NCBI RefSeq assembly: GCF_040500475.1
Contig: NZ_CP159358.1
Span: 3,100,001-3,164,000 of the forward strand
DNA: 64,000 nucleotides
Direction: 5' to 3'
From: Bacillus sp. Bos-x628
GTDB lineage: Bacteria; Bacillota; Bacilli; Bacillales; Bacillaceae
The translations under genes and the position numbers were made by a program. The notes below the pieces were generated by a model. The model made no database searches. It was not told the DNA's origin and saw nothing but the letters and a program-made list of their open reading frames with translations. Position 1 is the first letter of the stretch; each line of letters opens with the position of its first letter. Shown here in pieces: positions 1-11,390 of the stretch.

Positions 1-33
1 CTTTCAACAATGGAAGATTAATCTCTTCGCCAG

Positions 34-62
34 TTGACTTGATATCAAAAGTATGTTAAAAA
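34..62 (+). promoter_or_regulatory. Candidate sigma-A promoter of tyrS
   Basis: A TTGACT element at 34-39 is followed after 17 bases by TTAAAA at 57-62. It lies upstream of the T-box leader, as a tyrS promoter should. The -10 element is weak, so the assignment is tentative. Confidence 0.35.
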
Positions 63-111
63 TGACTTTAGTTGAATATAAAAAGGTTTTGACTGAGATA
101 CAGTAGAATGA

Positions 112-347
112 TCTTTCCCTGTCCAAGAGAACTGGCGGTTGGTGCGAGCCAGTACAAAGAGATATTCGAATTACCCTCACGAACCGCTTTTACGAAAAGG
201 AGCAAAGAGTCTCTCTGATTAGTGAAAGAACGGATACGTCCGTTATCAGTTTAAGTGAAGAGGCCTTTTTCGTTTTATAATGGTCTTTTAAGCAGGGTGG
301 TACCGCGATTTATATCGTCCCTTCGTTCATTCGAAGGGGCGTTTTTT
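112..347 (+). promoter_or_regulatory. T-box leader riboswitch (tyrosine) of tyrS
   Basis: The conserved T-box AGGGTGGTACCGCG is at 294-307. It is followed by a GC-rich terminator hairpin (316-341) and a run of T. Stem I lies around 130-185. A TAC codon at 172-174, just after GAAT, is the likely tyrosine specifier. Family knowledge: uncharged tRNA-Tyr pairs with the specifier and T-box and stabilises the antiterminator, so tyrS is transcribed when tyrosine is scarce. The exact transcript start and the specifier position are inferred. Confidence 0.93.
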
Positions 348-359
348 ATGTTGAAATGA

Positions 360-1646
<1,287 letters not shown>

Positions 1647-1654
1647 GAATGTGT

Positions 1655-1688
1655 GCAGCCGGTTTGCGAAAAACCGGCTGCTTTTTTT
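1655..1688 (+). terminator. Intrinsic terminator of tyrS
   Basis: GCAGCCGGTTT pairs with AAACCGGCTGC around a five-base loop, followed by seven T. Confidence 0.9.
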
Positions 1689-1721
1689 ATGCAAATTGAG
1701 AGATGAGAGCCCTCATAGATC

Positions 1722-1736
1722 CTAACAGACTGTTAG
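1722..1736. repeat. Perfect short inverted repeat upstream of lipA
   Basis: CTAACAG-A-CTGTTAG is a perfect 7-1-7 palindrome in the tyrS-lipA gap, about 170 bases before lipA. It could be an operator, but no known regulator consensus is recognised. Confidence 0.25.
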
Positions 1737-1903
1737 AAGAGAGGTTGTCTAGTTTTTTGGTATTGGCCTCTGCGAAAGTCAAAGGTGCTTTTTTATTATT
1801 TAATGTCTATAAAATGATTGGACAAACAGTGCCTTGTTCACTTTTCTGTCATATTTTTCTTGATTAAAATAAAGACGGACAAGATAAATAAGGGGGAATG
1901 AAC

Positions 1904-2545
1904 GTGTCACTATTAATGAAAAGGAGTTTGCAGATTCTCGTTGCATTTGCATTGGTAGTTGGTTCAATGGTTTTTATCCAGCCGAAAGAGGTCAAAGCGG
2001 CTGAGCATAATCCGGTCGTGATGGTACATGGCATGGGTGGTGCTTCTTATAACTTTGCGGCGATCAAAAGATACCTGGTGTCACAGGGCTGGGACCGAAA
2101 CCAATTATATGCAATTGATTTCATAGACAAAACAGGTAATAACCTGAACAATGGCCCGCGTCTATCCAGATACGTCAAAGATGTGTTAGCCAAAACGGGC
2201 GCCAAAAAAGTAGATATTGTGGCACATAGCATGGGCGGAGCCAACACGTTATATTATATTAAGAACCTAGACGGCGGAGATAAAATTGAAAATGTCGTCA
2301 CACTAGGTGGAGCGAACGGACTCGTTTCACTCAGAGCATTACCAGGCACCGATCCAAATCAAAAAATTCTTTACACATCCGTCTATAGCTCAGCCGATCT
2401 CATTGTCGCCAACAGCCTCTCTCGCTTAATAGGCGCAAGAAACGTCCTCATCCATGGTGTTGGACATATCGGTCTATTAGCCTCAAGCCAAGTAAACGGC
2501 TATATTAAAGAAGGGCTGAACGGCGGGGGACAGAATACGAATTAA
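1904..2545 (+). CDS. lipA: Secreted lipase/esterase LipA, lipase family I.4
   Basis: Extracellular triacylglycerol lipase with a minimal alpha/beta-hydrolase fold. The first 32 residues form a signal peptide (basic MKRS, hydrophobic core, cleavage after KEVKA), leaving a mature enzyme of 181 residues starting AEHNP, the size of B. subtilis LipA. The nucleophile motif is AHSMGG, with Ala replacing the first Gly of the usual pentapeptide. The catalytic Asp lies in the SSADLIV segment and the His in HGVGHIG. An ATG at 1898 is only one base from the aggggg ribosome site, so GTG 1904 (seven bases away) is preferred. The gene stands alone between two terminators. Confidence 0.93.
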   Translation: MSLLMKRSLQILVAFALVVGSMVFIQPKEVKAAEHNPVVMVHGMGGASYNFAAIKRYLVSQGWDRNQLYAIDFIDKTGNNLNNGPRLSRYVKDVLAKTGAKKVDIVAHSMGGANTLYYIKNLDGGDKIENVVTLGGANGLVSLRALPGTDPNQKILYTSVYSSADLIVANSLSRLIGARNVLIHGVGHIGLLASSQVNGYIKEGLNGGGQNTN

Positions 2546-2555
2546 AAAAATGAAA

Positions 2556-2585
2556 AAAAGACAGCGAAACTGCTGTCTTTTTTGA
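2556..2585 (+). terminator. Intrinsic terminator of lipA
   Basis: AAAAGACAGC pairs with GCTGTCTTTT around a short loop and runs into T residues. Confidence 0.85.
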
Positions 2586-2666
2586 TGTCACCGAACATAT
2601 TGAACTGCTAGATGATCAAAGATGCTTTGAAAGCATGAATGTCTTATTGATATAGGAGACACAGCG

Positions 2667-2876
2667 ATGAAGCAAAAACTTAAACAATATTTCTTAGGAT
2701 ACTTTCTCTATTTTCCCTATTTATTTCTCATCATCTATTTCATTTAGATGAGTATCGTCAAATCAGTTCAAATAGGTGAGGTAATCTCTAACTGTACAAC
2801 AATCATCGGTATCTATTACATCATAGCCAGTGGGCGGTTTGTCTTTTTGATGCAAAATCAGACAAAACATCAGTAA
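2667..2876 (+). pseudogene. Small membrane-protein gene interrupted by an in-frame amber stop
   Basis: An ATG at 2667, eight bases after AGGAG, opens a frame of 26 residues rich in Phe, Tyr, Leu and Ile, ending at TAG 2745-2747. The next codon is ATG in the same frame and continues for 42 residues (starting MSIVKSV, with a hydrophobic stretch rich in Ile and Tyr) to TAA at 2876. Read through, it would be a 69-codon protein with two membrane segments. It could be a nonsense pseudogene or two very short peptides. No family is recognised. Confidence 0.4.
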
Positions 2877-2947
2877 AAGCATGTACAAATTGACCACTAT
2901 TCCTTACACTATATGTAGTGAATGAGAAAATTTGCAGGTGGGCGTTT

Positions 2948-3507
2948 GTGCAAACGAATCAAAAGGTTTTGATCATTGTAGATTACAAAAGGCGTTCGAG
3001 CATGAAAAATGGGGAGAACGAAATCATCTAGATGCAGAGAAGAATATCAGTCAACTTTTGACGTTTTGGAGAGAGAAAGGCTGGAAAGTGCTTGATTCAG
3101 CATACCTCTGACAAGCCGGACTCTTTATTTCATCCGGCAAATGAAGGGCATCTTTTCAAAGAGATCGCCAAACCGCTAGAGGGAGAAACGGTGATACGAA
3201 AGAAAGTCAATAGCAGCTTTATTGGTACAAACTTAGAGGAACAACTAAGAGCAAACGAGATCGACACTGTTGTGATCGCGGGATTAACAACCCCTCACTG
3301 CGTATCAACAACAACAAGAATGAGCGGGAATCTTGGCTTTGGCACGTTTCTCATTTCAGATGCAACCGCCGCCTTTGGACTAACAGATCAAACAAAGGTA
3401 CATATTATGATCCGGAAACGATTCTTCGGCTTTCGCTTGCCACACTGCATGATGAATTTGCGACTGTCATGACAACCGAGCAATTGATTAGGGAATGGGA
3501 AAAATAA
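2948..3507 (+). pseudogene. Isochorismatase-family hydrolase, broken by three frameshifts
   Basis: Three frames joined together give a full cysteine-hydrolase of about 185 codons. It starts at GTG 2948 (MQTNQKVLIIVD), continues in a second frame from about 2973 (QKAFEHEKWG), in a third from about 3092 (QHTSDKPDSLFHP through GLTTPHCVSTTTRMSGN to DATAAFG), and ends in a fourth segment from about 3400 (YYDPETILRLSLATLHDEF) to TAA 3507. One base seems lost after GTAGAT, two bases near 3090, and a further shift occurs near 3395. The catalytic cysteine (TTPHC) and Asp (IIVD) remain, but no intact protein can be made. The rest of the frame is well preserved, so inactivation looks recent. Confidence 0.85.
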
Positions 3508-3553
3508 TAGATAATGGCTTACGTTACGATAATAGTTGAGAGAAATATGGAAC

Positions 3554-3586
3554 AAAAAATCCTCTGGAATTCCAGGGGATTTTTTC
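3554..3586 (+). terminator. Intrinsic terminator after the isochorismatase pseudogene
   Basis: AAAAAATCC plus CTGG pairs with CCAGGGGATTTTTT, with GAATTC at the tip. The hairpin outlasted its inactivated gene. Confidence 0.8.
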
Positions 3587-3775
3587 ATTACTATAGATAA
3601 CATGGATTTGAATGGGTTCTTAAGACTTGAGCGTTCTCAATAAAATATAATAGATGACCTTAGCAAAAATCAACCAAATTTTCACAACTAGAAGGCTTTT
3701 AAAAGAGTCTAGGAGATTATCTTTGTCCATGCTTATTTTTATTCTTTATGGATTTAACTTATCACCTATTTATAG

Positions 3776-5749
<1,974 letters not shown>

Positions 5750-5792
5750 ATATATGTTTAGAGGGGCTTTTAGAGCCTCTAAGTCATACACA

Positions 5793-5830
5793 AAAACCCC
5801 ACTTTTACTTGAAATGAAAGTGGGGTTTTC
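5793..5830 (+). terminator. Intrinsic terminator of the collagen-like gene
   Basis: AACCCCACTTT pairs with AAAGTGGGGTT, followed by TTTTC. A smaller hairpin (GAGGGGC/GCCTCT) precedes it at 5761-5780. Confidence 0.85.
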
Positions 5831-6097
5831 ACTTGTTTTATTAGTGTACATAAACTGGATCGATTTTTTTCTGTGTCTAGCTTTGCCAGTTCTGTTAGAT
5901 TTAAGCGAAAAGAGCGTCAGAGTTTCTATACTTAATCAGTCGGATTTTATTTATGTTCATCTTAGTACAGTCTGCTCACAAAAATTATTCGCCTTAACCT
6001 GTTATTGATTTGTTTTTGCCTTCTTAATTAAGGTATAGACTAACCTAAATTTATGAGACACTATAAAACACCTTCGACATGGTCCACTTAAAAAAGT
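5831..6097. other. Intergenic stretch without recognised gene
   Basis: AT-rich DNA between the collagen-gene terminator and the first amidase remnant. Short open frames here have no ribosome-binding site or recognisable product. No repeat or operator was seen. Confidence 0.5.
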
Positions 6098-6283
6098 ATG
6101 AATTCAGAGGCCATCAATCATTTTAAAAGTAACCAATCTTGTTACAAAGGGGGGACAGGAGTAAAAAAATACAAAAATATCCATCTACTCTTTTTCTATC
6201 CTGACAAGGTCGCTAATAATAACGGCATTGATGGCTATTACGGGGCGAAGACAAAGGCGAAAATAGACACTTTGTTGAAGTAA
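6098..6283 (+). pseudogene. Remnant of amidase C-terminal peptidoglycan-binding region
   Basis: The frame ends in FFYPDKVANNNGIDGYYGAKTK then AKIDTLLK. This matches, in shortened form, the end of the amidase fragment at 7530-7979 (YPDKWAKNNDIDGYYGPKT ... VYGPKTK then VKLEALLK). The stretch between the two YG-KT subrepeats is missing, as if they had recombined, and no catalytic domain is present. The upstream residues correspond only loosely to the linker. It is a decayed copy; function is unlikely. Confidence 0.75.
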
Positions 6284-6285
6284 TC

Positions 6286-6323
6286 AAAAAAGGCCTCTAT
6301 ACAAGTGCAAGGGGCCTTCTTTA
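6286..6323. terminator. Hairpin between convergent remnants
   Basis: AAGGCC(TC) and (GG)GGCCTT flank a loop, with A-runs on the left and T-runs on the right. It could terminate both the amidase remnant (+) and the immunity gene (-). Confidence 0.7.
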
Positions 6324-6327
6324 TAGT

Positions 6328-6627
6328 TCATTCTGATTGTACTTTTTTCCGTATTTCTCCTGTTACATTGTTTAACCATTGGAGTGGGGATATACCCAGA
6401 GCAGGAAAATAAATTCCATCTGCGCAAGATTGAATATAATCGTTTTTTTCAGCATCAGTATAGTCACTGTTTATAAATTCTGTAAGAAAATCAATTGCGT
6501 CTTTCAGATATTCACTGCTTTCTTCTTCTAATAAGTCTTGTAAAGCTTCCTCAGGTGAATCAATATCCTGATGAAAAGAACCTGCTAAAAATTGGAAAAT
6601 TGGATTATCTGGATTAATATTACTCAA
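6328..6627 (-). CDS. CdiI-type immunity protein paired with the RNase A-like toxin cassette
   Basis: A 99-residue acidic protein without signal peptide. Its pattern ([13 protein letters not shown] ... [10 protein letters not shown] ... [10 protein letters not shown] ... [13 protein letters not shown]) resembles the contact-dependent-inhibition immunity family CdiI_2, which neutralises RNase A-like CdiA-CT toxins by binding them in the cytoplasm. It starts at TTG 6627, with GAGG about ten bases upstream, and lies 17 bases after the toxin fragment on the same strand, the classic toxin-immunity order. Family assignment is from memory of the pattern and fits the neighbour. It may still protect against incoming toxin though the local toxin is truncated. 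Confidence 0.75.
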   Translation of the reverse strand: MSNINPDNPIFQFLAGSFHQDIDSPEEALQDLLEEESSEYLKDAIDFLTEFINSDYTDAEKNDYIQSCADGIYFPALGISPLQWLNNVTGEIRKKVQSE

Positions 6628-6644
6628 CGTATTATAACCTCACT

Positions 6645-7592
6645 TTATTTAGTTGGATAGCCTGTAAGAATGAACTTTCCGTCTTTCTTTTTCTTTAAAA
6701 TTATCAAAGCATTGGTCATATCTTGAACTTTTTCAGAGTCTCTTCTTACTCCACGTCCGATCATTTCATTTCCTTTATATGGTAATGCAAGTGTTGACTT
6801 GCTTTTAGGATTGTCCAACCAGTCTTTAATCAGTTTTTGATTAATTGAATTGGTTAAGACTTTATGAGCAACTTTCTCAGCAGTAGCCCTATCTTTAAAA
6901 GTTGATGAACCAGTAATTCTGAGGTCTTTCTTCAAACGTTGAAATAGCTCCTCATCTGTTTTACCAACATGCTTTTTGATTAAATGTCCGCCTTTTTTTC
7001 CTTTTTTCGCTTCATGAGCTGCCAAGCCACCTCCTGGAGCTAACGGACTGCTGTCTCCAGGTTTAATAAGATCTTGATCCTTTGTACCTTTCTCAACCTT
7101 TGAAACTTTCTTGGCTACTTTCTCCCCTTTCATTATTTTAAACACGTATTTTCCAGCTTTAACGATTTGAGCTCCTGGTATCATGTACAAGCTTGATACG
7201 AGGCGGTCTGTGTCAGTGACTTTATTACCTGTTACAGGATCTCTTCCTGTAATGATTCGAATTGCGTCGTTTATTCCTGTAAATTCAACCGCTATATTTA
7301 ATACGTTTTGGGGTTGATCGCCTGTTTTTACATCAGAAATCGGTTTAACGCTCTCAATCGTTACTTTGTTTTGCTCCGATATTCGTAACCGATACAGCAT
7401 TCCGTCTCGCATAACTTCAACTGTTTTGGCATTTGCGAAGTCGATATGTTTGTACTCACTTGTATCATACACTTTCCCATTGATGATCACTACGTTTTGA
7501 TTGATTTTAGTAGGTGGGTTTTCCTTTATGGCGGATGGGGCATTGATCGCGTCAAGAAGCATCAAGATTGGAATGGGAAATATTGTCCACAC
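6645..7592 (-). CDS. Orphan C-terminal toxin cassette: pre-toxin (PT-TG) plus RNase A-like domain, lacking the LXG head
   Basis: The open frame is 315 residues, but recognisable sequence starts only near residue 19 (about 7538). Upstream codons are antisense to the amidase remnant. Residues about 95-160 form a pre-toxin TG segment (TGRDPVTGNKVTDTDR ... GKYVFK) shared with the LXG gene at 8352. Residues about 190-315 resemble the CdiA-CT RNase A-like toxin domain: GGHLIKKHVGKTDEEL with His203 and His208, STFKDRATAEKV, GRGVRR, and a final ILTGYPTK with Thr310 and Tyr312. Those residue types match the active site described for the Yersinia CdiA-CT RNase. The LXG secretion head is absent, so it is probably a silent donor cassette, not an active effector. 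Confidence 0.8.
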   Translation of the reverse strand: MWTIFPIPILMLLDAINAPSAIKENPPTKINQNVVIINGKVYDTSEYKHIDFANAKTVEVMRDGMLYRLRISEQNKVTIESVKPISDVKTGDQPQNVLNIAVEFTGINDAIRIITGRDPVTGNKVTDTDRLVSSLYMIPGAQIVKAGKYVFKIMKGEKVAKKVSKVEKGTKDQDLIKPGDSSPLAPGGGLAAHEAKKGKKGGHLIKKHVGKTDEELFQRLKKDLRITGSSTFKDRATAEKVAHKVLTNSINQKLIKDWLDNPKSKSTLALPYKGNEMIGRGVRRDSEKVQDMTNALIILKKKKDGKFILTGYPTK

Positions 7593-7979
7593 CGTATTCT
7601 ATCAGAGGGTAGATGGAATTCGTTTAAAGATTCCATCGAAAAAGAACTGAAAGCATTGAATGGTGAAAAATCTTCGGCATCAAAACCCGTGAAAACAGCA
7701 CCTTCAACAAAACCTAAAACAAACACGTCTAAAAAGGCGTACAACTTACCGTCAGGCATTTTAAAAATAACGAAAGGGGCAGGAGTAAAAGCCTTACAAG
7801 AAGCCCTAGCAGATCTTTTCTGCTACCCTGACAAATGGGCAAAAAATAACGACATTGACGGCTATTATGGACCGAAAACAGCGGATGCGGTCAAGCGATT
7901 CCAATTGATGTATGGTCTTGTGGCTGATGGAGTTTATGGACCGAAGACTAAAGTGAAACTTGAAGCTCTCTTGAAGTGA
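7530..7979 (+). pseudogene. 5'-truncated phage-type N-acetylmuramoyl-L-alanine amidase
   Basis: The recognisable frame begins at GGWGIDRVKKHQDWNGKYCPHRI, the final part of an Amidase_2 catalytic domain, where the zinc-ligand His (KYCPHRI) lies. A Lys/Ser/Thr/Pro linker and a peptidoglycan-binding region with two YGPKT subrepeats follow, ending in EALLK. The N-terminal catalytic half is missing because the sequence runs into the truncated toxin on the other strand near 7530. Upstream in-frame codons and an ATG at 7446 are antisense toxin sequence. It resembles XlyA/CwlA amidases of Bacillus prophages. A bound wall-binding fragment is possible but no start signal is seen. Confidence 0.82.
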
Positions 7980-7984
7980 ATTCA

Positions 7985-8020
7985 AAAGCCCTTCCACAAA
8001 CATGGAGGGGCTTTCCTTTG
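7985..8020 (+). terminator. Terminator of the amidase remnant
   Basis: AAAGCCCTTCC pairs with GGAGGGGCTTT around an eight-base loop, followed by CCTTTG. Confidence 0.75.
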
Positions 8021-8079
8021 TTAGCTTTTAGAGCAACTATATGAGCACCATCTTTTGAATAATCTCTTATTTTCTCACT

Positions 8080-8346
8080 TTAATACAAATTAATCCATTC
8101 TATTTCTTCATGTTCATAGTATTCTTCTGCAAATTTTATGGCTTCCTCAATAGTATAATGAAGCGTGTCTCCTAACACGTTAAACTGTTCATCACAAGCA
8201 AACAAATAATACTCTTCTTTCTGATCATAATTACAAATAGCTAAAACATTAATCGATTTAGTCTCGCCATCTTCAAATTCAACAAAACCCAAATCTTTGT
8301 TTTTTGTATATTTAATTACCTTAGCACCATCAATCTCTTTTTTCAA
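8080..8346 (-). CDS. Putative immunity protein for the LXG toxin
   Basis: An 88-residue acidic protein (MKKEIDGAKVIKYTKNKDLG ... EYYEHEEIEWINLY) with no signal peptide or membrane segment. It starts five bases after the LXG toxin stop. The start is TTG 8346, with purine-rich ribosome-site sequence inside the end of the toxin gene, suggesting translational coupling. Position, size and acidity fit a cognate cytoplasmic immunity protein that neutralises the basic C-terminal toxin domain. No named immunity family is recognised. Confidence 0.65.
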   Translation of the reverse strand: MKKEIDGAKVIKYTKNKDLGFVEFEDGETKSINVLAICNYDQKEEYYLFACDEQFNVLGDTLHYTIEEAIKFAEEYYEHEEIEWINLY

Positions 8347-8351
8347 CTTCC

Positions 8352-9998
8352 TTACCTCTTCCTTTTAGTGTTATTTACTTTAACAGATTGGTCTGGCCTA
8401 ATAAAGTTGCCATTCTTGTCCCATTGCTCTAAGTGATAATGAAAATTATTTGGATTTCTCATTTCATGATCTCCAATTCTTACTGCACGTACTGTTCCAT
8501 CTGATTGCTTTACAAAGATTCTGTCTATATCCTTTTTACCAGTAAACGGGTTTATATCAGTTTGTTTACCTTTACCTAAAAAGTTTTCAATATCGCCATA
8601 AGCATCAATATCTTTTACATTTCTAGGTACGTGTTTTTTTCCCGTACCCTTACCCGTCTTCTCAACCCTCTTCACCACATTCTTCCCTTGATCAATCTTA
8701 AAAACATATTTCCCGCCTTTGATAATTTTCATAACTGGGATGATAGAGACTGCGGATAGGGCTTGGTCTGTGCCGCTTATTTTTTTGCTGGTTTCGGGGT
8801 CTTTGCCGGTGACGGCTCGGCAGCCGTCGTAGATGCTGCTGTATTCTAGGATGATGTTTTCGGCGGCTGAGATGACTTCGCCGTCTAAGATGCGTTTGGC
8901 GTTTCCATGGCTTCGGCTTTCTGGGATGTTGTCGACTTCTTCGATTTTTACTTCGCCGTTTACGATATACGTTCGGATGATTTGTTTATTGGCGTAAACG
9001 GTATACCGCCCGCCAATGTAATCAATGTCTGATGGGTCTGTGACCACTTCATCTGCGATATCGAATTCTTTGAGCTTTTTGATGCCTTTTACATTGTATA
9101 GTTTACCATTTACCACCCTGATGTCTCCATGAATCCGGTTTTTTCCGATCACGGCTTCTTTTTGCAATGGGGTAAGCGATGGGTCGTTTGCTTTTCCTTC
9201 TCTTTTGATGTTTTGGCGGGTCTCATTGCGAACAACCGCATCCACATTCGCTTGCTCTTTTTCATTCAGCTTCCTCAGCATAATCATCATTGGGGTTTCG
9301 TCAGGATTGTCTATTTTTTCATTCAATCCACTGATCGTACTGCTCACTTTTTCTTCTTTTCCATCTTTGAAAATAGAGCCTTTTTGATAGCTGGTGATCT
9401 CAATTTTCGGACCAGTGAACATGGTGCTTAGGGTGTCTATGTATTGCTTCATTGTGTGAAGGGCGCTTTCTGTTTCATGTAAAGCACTCGTTTGTTCCCT
9501 GTCAAATGCATGAAGCAGTCCAATGGTTTTTGAGGTTTCAAGCCATGCTTTTTGATAGCTTTCTTGGAAAGCAGATTCATCTACATGTGGCAAATGCACA
9601 ATATGGCTGACCTTGCCGAGGGCTTGATTTACATCTGATACGATATCAGAAACGGTCCGTTCTGCTTTTTTTAACCCTTGGTCAAGCTCGTGTTCAATAA
9701 ATGATTGAGAGATAAAGCCATTCGGGTTTGATTCAAATGCATGGAGAGCCTGCTTTGTCTTTTTTAGCGCACCGCTGTATTCTTCAATGACAACCTGAAA
9801 AAATTGCAAAAAAGGAATATGGCATTCTTCATAAAACGCTCGAATGGCTTCTCCAGCCTCGCCCTTTAGTGCGCCATCTAGTGAGATGATTTGATTGATT
9901 TGTATTTCAAGGGATTTGATGCTTTGTGATTGTTGTGTTAATTGTTCCAGCGTTTGATCAATGGCATTGTGCAACGCCTGAACATCTAAAGTTTTCAT
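8352..9998 (-). CDS. LXG-domain polymorphic toxin (YeeF-like), predicted type VII secretion substrate
   Basis: A 548-residue toxin. Residues 1-230 form a helical LXG head (SLDGALKGEAGEAIRAFYEE around residue 44), which in Firmicutes directs export through the Ess/Yuk type VII system. The middle contains a VVNGKLYNVKG segment. A pre-toxin TG motif (TGKDPETSKKISGTDQ, GKYVFK) precedes a basic C-terminal domain of about 90 residues (DINPFTGKKDIDRIF ... GDHEM ... NFHYHLEQW). The histidine-rich end suggests a nuclease and resembles polymorphic toxin type 24, but this is uncertain. ATG 9998 is chosen over farther starts because AAGGAGAATGCC precedes it and the LXG fold starts there. No LXG accessory genes lie upstream. 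Confidence 0.85.
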   Translation of the reverse strand: MKTLDVQALHNAIDQTLEQLTQQSQSIKSLEIQINQIISLDGALKGEAGEAIRAFYEECHIPFLQFFQVVIEEYSGALKKTKQALHAFESNPNGFISQSFIEHELDQGLKKAERTVSDIVSDVNQALGKVSHIVHLPHVDESAFQESYQKAWLETSKTIGLLHAFDREQTSALHETESALHTMKQYIDTLSTMFTGPKIEITSYQKGSIFKDGKEEKVSSTISGLNEKIDNPDETPMMIMLRKLNEKEQANVDAVVRNETRQNIKREGKANDPSLTPLQKEAVIGKNRIHGDIRVVNGKLYNVKGIKKLKEFDIADEVVTDPSDIDYIGGRYTVYANKQIIRTYIVNGEVKIEEVDNIPESRSHGNAKRILDGEVISAAENIILEYSSIYDGCRAVTGKDPETSKKISGTDQALSAVSIIPVMKIIKGGKYVFKIDQGKNVVKRVEKTGKGTGKKHVPRNVKDIDAYGDIENFLGKGKQTDINPFTGKKDIDRIFVKQSDGTVRAVRIGDHEMRNPNNFHYHLEQWDKNGNFIRPDQSVKVNNTKRKR

Positions 9999-10445
9999 GG
10001 CATTCTCCTTTAATGCTTGGTTGCAATCAAAAGAGATTTTACCATTATACGGAGAATGATTGGGAAATAAATACTTAACTTCCGTGAAAATGAAACAATT
10101 TACATAGACAATTAATACTAGATATTTTCCGTAACAGAGCTGATCCTTAGAGGAGGTAAGGGCATTTTTGTTTGAATTTCTAAGTAACTTACCGGATGCT
10201 TTGCCGCTGCACATTACAAAATACGTTTTTCGATTGTTCCTTTTTACACGGTGTTTATGTCGCCTGAATCCTATTTATGAATTTGTTGTTTGTAAGATTA
10301 TTTTAACTTAAAATGCTTTAATGCGGGTCACCAACAAAAGCAAGTCAAAATGAAAAAAAGAGGAATACGTCAGTGCACTTTTCGTAAAAATTCCTCCCCC
10401 AAAACCAATGAGGAGAATACCATATTCTACAAAGCAGAGAATAAA
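9999..10445. other. Gap upstream of the LXG toxin and downstream of rpsD
   Basis: A minus-strand TATAAT (10044-10049) may be the -10 of the LXG toxin, though its -35 is poor. On the plus strand AGGAGG at 10151-10156 precedes a TTG at 10168 and a 47-codon frame to 10311 (MFEFLSNLPDALPLHITKYV then a hydrophobic tail). It has no recognised relative and may be a remnant. An imperfect AGGAAT/ATTCCT repeat lies at about 10369-10400. No other gene is supported. Confidence 0.4.
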
Positions 10446-10488
10446 CAAAAAACCCTAGAAACGTTGATAAATCAACATTTCTAGGGTT
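10446..10488 (-). terminator. Intrinsic terminator of rpsD
   Basis: On the minus strand CCCTAGAAA plus TGTTGAT pairs with ATCAACG plus TTTCTAGGG, followed by TTTTTTG. Confidence 0.85.
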
Positions 10489-10518
10489 CATGTCTATGCT
10501 CTTTGTAGAGCAATGAAA

Positions 10519-11303
<785 letters not shown>

Positions 11304-11309
11304 AAACTC

Positions 11310-11338
11310 TATTATATGATGCTGAATATAAGAAGTCA
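11310..11338 (-). promoter_or_regulatory. Sigma-A promoter of rpsD
   Basis: Minus strand TTGACT (11338-11333), 17-base spacer, TATAAT (11315-11310). Near consensus, as expected for a ribosomal protein gene. Confidence 0.85.
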
Positions 11339-11354
11339 ACCTATTTAGAGATAA

Positions 11355-11385
11355 AGAAAAAAGCAGACAATTTGCCTGCTTTTTC
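11355..11385 (-). terminator. Intrinsic terminator of ytsP
   Basis: Minus strand AGCAGG and CTGCT stems around CAAATTG, followed by TTTTTTC. It lies just after the ytsP stop. Confidence 0.8.
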
Positions 11386-11390
11386 ATCAA

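Noticed and set aside
5754..6008. Plus-strand frame of 84 codons after the collagen gene
   Set aside because: It runs through two hairpins, including the collagen-gene terminator, and has no ribosome site.
7446..7529. ATG-started extension of the amidase fragment
   Set aside because: These codons are antisense to the conserved part of the toxin cassette and show no amidase similarity.
8997..9431. Plus-strand frames opposite the LXG toxin
   Set aside because: Antisense shadows of a well-supported coding region.
9999..10214. N-terminal extension of the LXG toxin frame
   Set aside because: ATG 9998 has a strong ribosome site and the LXG domain begins there; the extension has no family similarity.
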